Assembly: GCA_964477455.1 (NCBI GenBank)
Contig: CAYZHG010000106.1
Location: 1-35,246 of the forward strand
Direction of reading: 5' to 3'
Origin: CAIOJG01 sp964477455
GTDB lineage: Bacteria; Patescibacteriota; Patescibacteriia; Magasanikbacterales; GWA2-37-8
DNA length: 35,246 bases
Made by a program: the position numbers and the translations under genes. Each line of letters opens with the position of its first letter. Position 1 is the first letter of the stretch. Below, one piece after another: positions 1-6,212 of this stretch. The notes below the pieces were generated by a model, which was not told where the DNA came from, made no database searches, and worked only from the letters and a program-made list of their open reading frames with translations.

Positions 1-1
1 G

Positions 2-736
2 TTGTATATTGAAGCAGCGATTGCTTCAGTGGGACGTTGTTATGATTTTGGTCCAGTGTTTCGTGCCGAAAAAAGCAAGACTAAACGTCATCTTACAGAA
101 TTTTGGATGATGGATGCAGAGGCTGCTTTTGTGGAGCATGAAGAAAACTTAAAAATCCAAGAAGGTTTGGTTCGTCATATTGTTCAATATTGTTTGCAAC
201 ATTGTATGGATGAACTAGTCTTGTTGGAACGTAATATTGAAAATCTTAAAAAAGCCGACGCACCATTTACTCGTTATACTTATGATGAGGCGATTGTGAA
301 ACTAAACGCCATGGGTAGTGATATTAAATATGGTGAAGATCTTGGTAATGATGATGAAGGGCTTTTGACCAAAGATTCTGAGGTACCGGTGTTTATTGAA
401 AAGTGGCCAAAAAGCATTAAGCCATTTTATATGAAACGTTCAGCTGAAAATCCAGAGTTAGTTTACAATGATGATTTGATTGCGACAGAAGGTGGCGGTG
501 AACTTATTGGCGGTAGTCAGCGTGAAGATAATGTGGAATTATTGACGGCTCGTATCAAAGCCGAAGGTTTGAATGAAGCGGACTATGCTTGGTATACGGA
601 TCTGCGTAAATATGGCAGTGTACCACATTCAGGATTTGGAATTGGTTTAGAACGTGCGGTGCGCTGGATTACTGGTGTTGAGCACATCCGCGAATGTATT
701 CCTTTCCCACGCACTATTTCGCGCTTGAAGCCATAA
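2..736 (+). CDS. asnS: Asparaginyl-tRNA synthetase, C-terminal part (5' truncated by window)
   Basis: This is the catalytic half of a class IIb aminoacyl-tRNA synthetase that charges tRNA-Asn with asparagine in the cytoplasm. The visible 244 residues hold class II motif 2 (FGPVFRAEKSKTKRHLTEFW, with the invariant Arg) near the start and motif 3 near the end (GFGIGLERAVRW). The terminal block IPFPRTISRLKP is of the AsnRS type rather than the AspRS type. The N-terminal OB-fold anticodon-binding domain lies off the left edge; the frame is open to base 2, so the first codon here is not the real start. The HAD gene follows after 3 bp, suggesting cotranscription. AspRS of archaeal type is the main alternative. 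Confidence 0.9.
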   Translation: MYIEAAIASVGRCYDFGPVFRAEKSKTKRHLTEFWMMDAEAAFVEHEENLKIQEGLVRHIVQYCLQHCMDELVLLERNIENLKKADAPFTRYTYDEAIVKLNAMGSDIKYGEDLGNDDEGLLTKDSEVPVFIEKWPKSIKPFYMKRSAENPELVYNDDLIATEGGGELIGGSQREDNVELLTARIKAEGLNEADYAWYTDLRKYGSVPHSGFGIGLERAVRWITGVEHIRECIPFPRTISRLKP

Positions 737-739
737 TTT

Positions 740-1201
740 ATGAAAATTCAAGTTCCAGGTGCCGGTATCTACAATATAGAAACCGTTGTGTTGGATTTAA
801 ATGGGACAGTGAGCGTGAATGGAAAAATCGTGGTCGGAGTAAAACAACGTATAAAACAAATTAACGCGCTCGGAATTAAAACAATCTTATTTTCTGGAGA
901 TACACAAGGAACAGCTGTGGCAATCGCCAAGGATTTAGGAGTGGTCTTTGTCAAAACTAATACAGCTCAAGATAAATTGAGAGAAATAAAGAAATTAAAA
1001 CCGACCACTTGTATAGCGATCGGTAATGGTTTGATTGATGCTTCTTTTTTGAAAGCGGCTAAGCTGGGAATTGCGATAATGCAAGCCGAGGGCGTGAATA
1101 CCAAAGCAATTTTGGCCGCGGATATTCTGATGAATTCAATCAATGATGCTCTGGATTTAATTTTGAATGAGAAAGTGTTTATTTCGACATTGCGAAAATA
1201 A
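740..1201 (+). CDS. Small HAD-superfamily protein, soluble P-type-ATPase-like phosphatase
   Basis: A 153-residue protein resembling the soluble HAD hydrolases related to the P-domain of P-type ATPases. HAD motif I is LDLNGT (nucleophile Asp; the usual second Asp is Asn), motif II is the Ser in LFSGDT, a Lys lies in the middle region, and motif IV is IGNGLID where GDGxND is typical. Asn replacing Asp in motifs I and IV is a feature of this soluble subgroup, so the substrate is unclear and activity may be weak. No cap domain and no membrane segment are seen. ATG lies 3 bp after the asnS stop with no Shine-Dalgarno site, so it is probably translated from the asnS message. Confidence 0.75.
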   Translation: MKIQVPGAGIYNIETVVLDLNGTVSVNGKIVVGVKQRIKQINALGIKTILFSGDTQGTAVAIAKDLGVVFVKTNTAQDKLREIKKLKPTTCIAIGNGLIDASFLKAAKLGIAIMQAEGVNTKAILAADILMNSINDALDLILNEKVFISTLRK

Positions 1202-1225
1202 ATTATAAAAATTTAATTTGGCTAT

Positions 1226-1259
1226 TTTAAAACCACAGATTAATTCTGTGGTTTTAAAT
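1226..1259. terminator. Bidirectional intrinsic terminator between convergent genes
   Basis: An 11-bp perfect stem (1229-1239 with 1245-1255, AAAACCACAGA/TCTGTGGTTTT) with a 5-nt loop and A/T tracts on both sides can stop transcription from either strand. The stop codon of the minus-strand phosphoesterase (1240-1242) sits inside the loop. Confidence 0.85.
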
Positions 1260-2214
1260 TTATAATTGCAATTTCTGGTGGATTCCAAAACCGAATTGGT
1301 CCGCCGGATTCACCCAAGCCAACGGAGGTGAATAATTTCATTCCACGCCAATCATTCAAACCTTTATAAAATACTTTTGGTAAAACAATTTTAGCATCGC
1401 CAAGGGGGCCGATAAATGGCAAGCGAATTTGTCCGCCGTGGGTATGTCCAGTTAGAGAAATAGTTGGAAGTGGTTCGTCTTTTGGATAAAACAAAACTGC
1501 ATCTGGGTTGTGGGCTAAGAGAATTAAAGGAATATTTTTATCCCAATTTTTTAATTCTTTAAAATTTAAACTTGCACCCCAAATATCATCGATACCAAAT
1601 AAGCAGATAGTTTCATCTTTGATTTTAGGGCACTTAAGTTGATTTAATAAAAGCGAAATACCAAGTTCGTTCATTCTTTTAGTAAGTAATTCCGAACGAT
1701 CACCAGTTTGTCGTCGGATATCACTCACAGTATTTCCACTTACACCATACTCGTGATTTCCAAAAACATAATAAATAGGATATTTGTTTGCAAGTTCTTT
1801 TAATGGTTCTAGATATTTTGTTTCATCTTCAAATGTTCCTTCATTAGAAATAAAATCTCCGCCAATTAAAATTACATCTGGGTGAATGGTATTTATATTA
1901 TTAACTATTTTTTGCGTCCAAGCTAGTTTTTTATATTTTCCAACATGTATATCAGATATAAAAACCACTTTTAGAGGTGATTTTAAATTTGGACTTACAA
2001 AATCAAATTCATTTTTTACAATAATATTGCGTTCAATAAAACGTGCGTCAATGGCGCAAATAATGATTAAACTTAATAAAGTAATAATTAAATAAGATAT
2101 TTTTTTATAACGATTTAAAAATAAACCAGGTTGTTTCAAATCACGAATAACCCAAACAAGCAGCAAAGTGCTGACTAGGATTGCTTCGTAAATTAAGATT
2201 GAATAAAAATTCAT
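1240..2214 (-). CDS. Membrane-anchored metallophosphoesterase (YkuE/YaeI-like)
   Basis: A calcineurin-like dinuclear metallophosphoesterase of 324 residues. Two hydrophobic helices at about 5-22 and 40-58 anchor the N terminus; the catalytic domain follows from about residue 80. All metal-binding motifs are present in order: SDIHVGK (DxH), GGDFIS (GDxx), FGNHEYG (GNHE), AHNPD and GHTHGGQ. Family members cleave phosphoesters of lipids or nucleotides (YaeI and LpxH-like enzymes); the substrate here cannot be read from sequence. It lies downstream of the homing endonuclease on the same strand. A CATAAT box ends 9 bp before the ATG, so it may have its own near-leaderless promoter. Confidence 0.85.
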   Translation of the reverse strand: MNFYSILIYEAILVSTLLLVWVIRDLKQPGLFLNRYKKISYLIITLLSLIIICAIDARFIERNIIVKNEFDFVSPNLKSPLKVVFISDIHVGKYKKLAWTQKIVNNINTIHPDVILIGGDFISNEGTFEDETKYLEPLKELANKYPIYYVFGNHEYGVSGNTVSDIRRQTGDRSELLTKRMNELGISLLLNQLKCPKIKDETICLFGIDDIWGASLNFKELKNWDKNIPLILLAHNPDAVLFYPKDEPLPTISLTGHTHGGQIRLPFIGPLGDAKIVLPKVFYKGLNDWRGMKLFTSVGLGESGGPIRFWNPPEIAIINLKPQN

Positions 2215-2241
2215 GTTGATTCAATTATGGACGATTTCTTA

Positions 2242-2814
2242 TTAATTTTTTAATAATTTTAATATTTTTATAAATTCATCGGTTCTTTTAGATAAACGTA
2301 TTGTATATTTATCTGCACTTTTTGTTTTTATAATGTATAAATTGGCATCAAAACCTAGTCGTTTAATAATCATTATCACGTCATTAGCTAGTTCTGGAAT
2401 TATGGTGACAAAATTTACCATTTTATATTTTCTATCAAAGTAAATAGATCCGTCCGTTTCAATTAATCCACGTAAACATTGAATAGAAAATTTCTCACTG
2501 TCCATAATCCACTTTGGAATTCTAACCTTTTGTAAATGTTTAGGTCCGCCCTTTGCTTTCCAACCAAGTAATTCTTCCCATTGATTCGAATAGCAACTTA
2601 CATCACAACACCCTTGATTTCGAACAACTATTGAAACTTTGTTAAGCGGCATTATTTTTTGTAATATTTTGCAAATGCGATTTAATAGTTTTGGATATTT
2701 ATTATCACAAGTAATTCGCAGTCTTACGGCGCGATTGTTGGAATTAGAAAGATTGCCATCTCCAATAGCAAGGCCTATCACATAAGCCAGTTCCCTCTTT
2801 TTACGTAGAAGCAT
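2242..2814 (-). CDS. LAGLIDADG homing endonuclease directly downstream of tRNA-Leu
   Basis: A 190-residue protein with two LAGLIDADG-type helices: motif 1 YVIGLAIGDG at about residues 11-20 and motif 2 LRGLIETDG at about 114-122, each ending in the catalytic acidic residue. It should act as a pseudo-symmetric single-chain DNA endonuclease. I place the start at ATG 2814. The same frame stays open to 2949, but that extension is only the translation of tRNA-Leu (ELVDERDSKSRDGN is the usual signature of this artefact). The ATG lies just 6 nt (CAAAAT) beyond the tRNA discriminator base, so the gene is transcribed from the tRNA promoter. No group I intron core or intein fusion is visible. A degenerate WhiA-like regulator is less likely because no helix-turn-helix follows. 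Confidence 0.85.
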   Translation of the reverse strand: MLLRKKRELAYVIGLAIGDGNLSNSNNRAVRLRITCDNKYPKLLNRICKILQKIMPLNKVSIVVRNQGCCDVSCYSNQWEELLGWKAKGGPKHLQKVRIPKWIMDSEKFSIQCLRGLIETDGSIYFDRKYKMVNFVTIIPELANDVIMIIKRLGFDANLYIIKTKSADKYTIRLSKRTDEFIKILKLLKN

Positions 2815-2820
2815 ATTTTG

Positions 2821-2904
2821 TGCCGCGGGAGAGAATCGAACTCTCATGATGTTGCCATCGCGGGATTTTGAGTCCCGTTCGTCTACCAATTCCGACACCG
2901 CGGC
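2821..2904 (-). tRNA. tRNA-Leu(CAA)
   Basis: A class II tRNA: acceptor stem GCCGCGG/CCGCGGC, anticodon stem CGGGA/TCCCG around loop CTCAAAA (anticodon CAA), long variable arm GATGGCAACATC, and T-loop TTCGATT. CCA is not encoded (the sequence continues ACAAAAT), unlike the tRNA-Glu and tRNA-Met genes of this window. The homing endonuclease gene begins 6 nt after the discriminator base. Confidence 0.96.
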
Positions 2905-2920
2905 TCCTGATTTGTAGATA

Positions 2921-2949
2921 ATTATAGCCAATCTTTTATCTTTTGTCAA
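2921..2949 (-). promoter_or_regulatory. Promoter of tRNA-Leu / homing endonuclease
   Basis: A consensus sigma-70 promoter on the minus strand: TTGACA (2944-2949), a 17-bp spacer and TATAAT (2921-2926). It predicts a start about 10 nt upstream of the mature tRNA 5' end. Confidence 0.9.
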
Positions 2950-2957
2950 CTTTATGA

Positions 2958-2963
2958 TATACT
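2958..2963 (+). promoter_or_regulatory. Probable -10 box of parAB
   Basis: TATACT lies 20 bp before the parA ATG, giving a leader of about 13 nt without a Shine-Dalgarno site. No good -35 is seen. It is divergent from, and almost abuts, the tRNA-Leu promoter. Confidence 0.45.
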
Positions 2964-2983
2964 AACCGATGTAAAAATAACTT

Positions 2984-3754
2984 ATGTCTGTAATCATTTC
3001 TGTCGTTAATCAAAAGGGTGGTGTGGGTAAAACTACGACCGCTGTGAACCTAGCAGCTGGCCTTTCGGAGGCCGGTAAATTTGTGTTGTTGGTAGATTTG
3101 GACCCACAAGGAAATGCCACTTCTGGTTTGGGTATAAAATATCGTGAATTACAAAGTGGGCTTTACCATGCATTGATGGGGCAAGCCCGCGCTCATGATG
3201 TTATCGCCAATACTTCTCATGCTGGATTGCGTGTAATTCCAGCCACTCCTGATCTGGCTGGTGCCAACGTTGAATTGGTGAGTGTGGAGAATCGTGAACG
3301 AAAGTTGTCTGATCTTTTGACTGAGGTAAAACATGCTTATGACTATGTATTGATTGATTGTCCGCCATCTCTCGGTATGTTGACCCTAAATGGTCTAGTT
3401 GCGGCGGATCATATTTTAATTCCGGTGCAAGCTGAATATTATGCTTTGGAAGGTTTAGGACAACTTTTAAAAACAGTAGAATTGGTTAAAGAAAATATCA
3501 AACCTGAACTTAGTGTACTTGGAGCGGTTGTAACTATGTTTGATGGTCGCAATAAACTATCTGAGGAAGTGATGAACGATCTTTATAAATTTTTTCCAAA
3601 TAATATTTTTCGTTCGGTTATCCCACGTTCGGTGCGTTTGGCAGAGGCGCCAAGTTTTGGTAAGAGTATCTTTCACTATGAGCCAAAAGGAAAAGGAGCC
3701 AAAGCCTACGAAAGATTATCACGTGAAATTTTAGATTTTTTTGATAAAGTTTAA
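2984..3754 (+). CDS. parA: Chromosome-partitioning ATPase ParA/Soj
   Basis: A 256-residue deviant-Walker ATPase. The P-loop KGGVGKTTTAVNLA begins at about residue 11 with the signature Lys before GG; switch and Walker B elements are LVDLDPQGN and YVLIDCPPSLG. Members bind the nucleoid as ATP dimers and move ParB-parS complexes during chromosome segregation. Full length for the family, with no N-terminal HTH, so it is the chromosomal (Soj) type. parB follows after 9 bp. The 3' end carries a CACGTG only loosely like parS. Confidence 0.95.
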   Translation: MSVIISVVNQKGGVGKTTTAVNLAAGLSEAGKFVLLVDLDPQGNATSGLGIKYRELQSGLYHALMGQARAHDVIANTSHAGLRVIPATPDLAGANVELVSVENRERKLSDLLTEVKHAYDYVLIDCPPSLGMLTLNGLVAADHILIPVQAEYYALEGLGQLLKTVELVKENIKPELSVLGAVVTMFDGRNKLSEEVMNDLYKFFPNNIFRSVIPRSVRLAEAPSFGKSIFHYEPKGKGAKAYERLSREILDFFDKV

Positions 3755-3763
3755 TAATAAAAT

Positions 3764-4618
3764 ATGTCTTTAGGTCGCGGTTTAGGCGCTTTGATTACGC
3801 CAACAAATAAAGTGGTCAACCAATCTTCTCATGCTTCTGAAGTAGAAGGAAAAATTTGGTTTATTCCAGTTACTAAAATCACTCCAGATCCAAATCAACC
3901 CCGCAAACATTTTAAACCAGAAGAGTTGGATCAATTGGCCGCCTCAATAAAAGAACATGGTGTGCTACAACCTTTGCTGGTAGTTGAAAAAACTGATGGT
4001 GGTTATGAATTGGTTGCCGGCGAGCGTCGTTGGCGTGCTTCGCAGTTGGCCGGTTTAACAACTGTGCCGGTGCTTATCAAACAGTGGGCGAACCAAGAAA
4101 AATTAGAAGTATCTTTGATTGAAAATATTCAACGTGAAAATTTAAATCCACTCGAAGAAGCATTTGCATACAAAAGATTAATTGAAGAATTTAATCTTAC
4201 TCAACAACAAGTAGCCGATCGAGTAAACAAGAGTCGTCCAGCGATTGCTAACGCGGTACGTTTGTTGGATTTGCCAGCTCCAGTACAAGCGGCATTAGTG
4301 GAAGGAAAAATAAATTCTGGTCAGGCACGCGCTCTACTTTCACTGGCTTCGTCGCAAGAACAACTAAATATGTTGTCTTCGATGTTGGGAGAAAAAATAA
4401 CAGTTCGTGATCTTGAGCGTGAAGCAAATAAACAAAAAGTTTTGAGTAATCGTCCGATTCGAAAAGATCCAAATATTCTTTATTTAGAAGATAAATTGAG
4501 AGCGGAGCTTGGTACGAAGGTGAATATTTCTTCAAAAGGGGTACGGGGGACGATTGCGATTGATTATTATTCGGATGAAGATTTGAAACGGCTGGTGATA
4601 AAATTATTGGGGGAATAA
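3764..4618 (+). CDS. parB: Chromosome-partitioning protein ParB/Spo0J
   Basis: A 284-residue CTPase clamp that loads at parS and spreads on DNA. The N-terminal MSLGRGLGALI is the ParA-stimulating motif of chromosomal ParBs. The ParB/Srx nucleotide-binding fold (about 30-120) includes DPNQPRKHF, LVAGERRWRAS and IENIQRENLNPLEEA. The HTH is TQQQVADRVNKSRPAIANAV, and a C-terminal dimerisation region ends at residue 284. ATG lies 9 bp after parA, so the two form an operon. It ends against a large structured terminator facing tsaD. Confidence 0.95.
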   Translation: MSLGRGLGALITPTNKVVNQSSHASEVEGKIWFIPVTKITPDPNQPRKHFKPEELDQLAASIKEHGVLQPLLVVEKTDGGYELVAGERRWRASQLAGLTTVPVLIKQWANQEKLEVSLIENIQRENLNPLEEAFAYKRLIEEFNLTQQQVADRVNKSRPAIANAVRLLDLPAPVQAALVEGKINSGQARALLSLASSQEQLNMLSSMLGEKITVRDLEREANKQKVLSNRPIRKDPNILYLEDKLRAELGTKVNISSKGVRGTIAIDYYSDEDLKRLVIKLLGE

Positions 4619-4634
4619 ACGTGTTGCTAAAAAC

Positions 4635-4730
4635 AAAAACAGACACTTACATTTCGCTTTTTTCAGCCGCGAGGCTGAAAGGATGAGCCTCGGCTCATAA
4701 CCCGCTCAATTGTAAGTGTCTGTTTTTTTT
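4635..4730. terminator. Structured bidirectional terminator, repeat element copy A
   Basis: A perfect 17-bp outer stem (4635-4651 with 4711-4727) encloses two hairpins: 4661-4668/4673-4680 with loop GCGA, and 4683-4688/4693-4698 with loop CTCG. It sits between the convergent parB and tsaD genes, with an A tract on the left and a T8 tract on the right. Read on the minus strand, its core (about 4655-4708) closely matches the plus-strand core at 28841-28894. Confidence 0.85.
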
Positions 4731-4742
4731 GTTATCCTAAAA

Positions 4743-5810
4743 TCAAGTTGTGAGGTGCCAATTTGGGTCGGCTTTGATGTCCTGCCAATTGGTAAAGTTA
4801 TTTTTTTGAGCTTGATAATATCCAGCGACTGCGATCATGGCGGCGTTGTCCATGCAGTTTTTTAATTCTGGGTAGACAAATTTTGTTTCTGGGTATTCTT
4901 TGGTAATTATTTTTGTGAGTGTTTCGCGTAGTTTTTTGTTGGCACTTACTCCACCAGCGAGAATCAGTGTTTTTGGGTTTGTTTCTTTGACGGCACGAAT
5001 AGTTTTATAAACTAATACATCGATAATTGCTTGTTCAAATGATGCACAAAAGTCTTCTCGTGTTGGCGAGTTGGGTGTTTGGCCATAAACACCTGTGGGT
5101 AATTCATATGGCATTATTTTGTCGGCGGATAATTTGTTGGCTTGTAACCAATAAAGTGCGGAGGTTTTTAATCCCGAAAAAGAAAAATCCAAATTGTTAT
5201 CTTTCATCATTGGTCTAGGAAAAATTATTGCATCAGTTTTTCCAGTTTCGGCCAATTTAGAAATTTGTGGACCACCTGGATATGGTAAATCCAAAAGTTT
5301 TGCAACTTTATCAAAACATTCTCCAGCGGCATCGTCTTTTGTGTGGCCTAGTAATTTATATTCACTTGGATTATTTATTTGTGTGATTTCAGTATGGCCA
5401 CCGCTGACTACTAATGCAATTGCTGGATATTCAATTTTTTGATTAGGCGTTAGCTCGACCGAATATATATGTCCCTCCAAATGGTTAACGGCGACCAATG
5501 GAATATTCCAAGCTAAAGATAATGCTCGAGCCGCTTCTGTACCAACTATTAATCCAGTAATAAGACCTGGGCCGGCGGTTACGGCAATCACCTCTGGTTT
5601 TGGTTGGTCTTTGAGAATTTCTTCGATAAGTGGCACAATTTTTTCAGCGTGTAATCGTCCGGCAATTTCTGGAACTACTCCACCATATTTTTTATGAATT
5701 TCAATTTGAGAAGCGGTTTTTTCTGAAATTACAAAACAACCATTTTCAGAACAGTCTAACAGAGCAACAGATGTGTCGTCACAAGATGATTCAATACCTA
5801 ATATAATCAT
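4743..5810 (-). CDS. tsaD: tRNA N6-adenosine threonylcarbamoyltransferase TsaD
   Basis: A Kae1/Qri7/TsaD-family ASKHA-fold enzyme of 355 residues, the usual length. It transfers threonylcarbamoyl to A37 of ANN-decoding tRNAs with TsaB and TsaE, which are not in this window. Signature elements are ILGIESSCDDTSVALLD at the N terminus, GRLHAEKIVPL and NHLEGHIYS (metal-binding His residues), VSGGHTE, and LAGGVSANKKLR. The stop is TGA, which argues against UGA recoding. The promoter places the transcription start at or within about 2 nt of the ATG, so the message is probably leaderless. Confidence 0.95.
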   Translation of the reverse strand: MIILGIESSCDDTSVALLDCSENGCFVISEKTASQIEIHKKYGGVVPEIAGRLHAEKIVPLIEEILKDQPKPEVIAVTAGPGLITGLIVGTEAARALSLAWNIPLVAVNHLEGHIYSVELTPNQKIEYPAIALVVSGGHTEITQINNPSEYKLLGHTKDDAAGECFDKVAKLLDLPYPGGPQISKLAETGKTDAIIFPRPMMKDNNLDFSFSGLKTSALYWLQANKLSADKIMPYELPTGVYGQTPNSPTREDFCASFEQAIIDVLVYKTIRAVKETNPKTLILAGGVSANKKLRETLTKIITKEYPETKFVYPELKNCMDNAAMIAVAGYYQAQKNNFTNWQDIKADPNWHLTT

Positions 5811-5818
5811 AAGGCTAT

Positions 5819-5847
5819 ACTATAGCCAAATTATAGCGAAAATTCAA
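5819..5847 (-). promoter_or_regulatory. tsaD promoter (leaderless geometry)
   Basis: TTGAAT (5842-5847), a 17-bp spacer and TATAGT (5819-5824) on the minus strand. The -10 box ends 8 bp before the ATG at 5810. A palindrome GGCTATA-C-TATAGCC (5813-5827) overlaps the -10 box and could be an operator. Confidence 0.75.
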
Positions 5848-5866
5848 GTGTGGTCTTATCTTTCTA

Positions 5867-5894
5867 TTGACTTTTTGTATAATTAATATATAAT
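5867..5894 (+). promoter_or_regulatory. Promoter of tRNA-Glu
   Basis: TTGACT (5867-5872), a 16-bp spacer and TATAAT (5889-5894), with the mature tRNA starting 15 bp further on. It is divergent from the tsaD promoter. Confidence 0.85.
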
Positions 5895-5908
5895 AAGCGA
5901 AGATATTT

Positions 5909-5983
5909 GGCCTCATCGTCTAATGGTTAGGACATTGCCCTTTCACGGCGAAAATACGGGTTCGATCCCCGTTGGGGCTACCA
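5909..5983 (+). tRNA. tRNA-Glu(TTC)
   Basis: The acceptor GGCCTCA pairs with TGGGGCT (two G-U pairs). The anticodon loop is CTTTCAC (anticodon TTC), the T-arm contains GGTTCGATCC, and CCA is encoded (5981-5983). Confidence 0.96.
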
Positions 5984-5990
5984 TTCGAGA

Positions 5991-6016
5991 ACTTCACTAA
6001 ATTTAGTGAAGTTTTT
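5991..6016 (+). terminator. Terminator after tRNA-Glu
   Basis: A perfect 22-bp palindrome (5991-6012, arms ACTTCACT and AGTGAAGT) followed by TTTTGTTTT, 7 bp after the CCA end. Confidence 0.85.
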
Positions 6017-6155
6017 GTTTTATTAAAGATAAATTATTGGGTTCGATCAAATCTTTTACACAATCTACTAAGACAAAGTTTTTTAGCAGTTGCATGTGTT
6101 AAATAACTTTAGAAACTATTTTTTGTCTTATCCACACTTGCAAAAGTTTAAGCCC

Positions 6156-6204
6156 TTGACAAATTGGATAATAGTGGTAAAATATTACCAGTAAATAATT
6201 ACCA
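6156..6204 (+). promoter_or_regulatory. Promoter with tandem palindromic operators of the HTH-nuclease-PIN gene
   Basis: TTGACA (6156-6161), a 16-bp spacer and TAAAAT (6178-6183). A palindrome TGGTAA-N4-TTACCA (6175-6190) covers the -10 box. A second, less perfect copy (6189-6204, AGTAA-N4-TTACC core) follows immediately and repeats the TTACCA half-site 14 bp downstream. This is typical repressor-operator placement; the encoded XRE-type HTH is the obvious candidate ligand. Confidence 0.75.
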
Positions 6205-6212
6205 TATTTCAT

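Noticed and set aside
2815..2949. 45-codon N-terminal extension of the homing endonuclease frame
   Set aside because: It is the conceptual translation of tRNA-Leu and its promoter; the real start is ATG 2814.
3715..3730. CACGTG-centred site at the end of parA as a parS
   Set aside because: Only about 11 of 16 positions fit the parS consensus and it is inside coding sequence; no better parS was found nearby.
4248..4646. Minus-strand 132-codon frame opposite parB
   Set aside because: Shadow of parB running into the terminator hairpin; Leu/Pro-rich low-complexity product with no recognisable domain.
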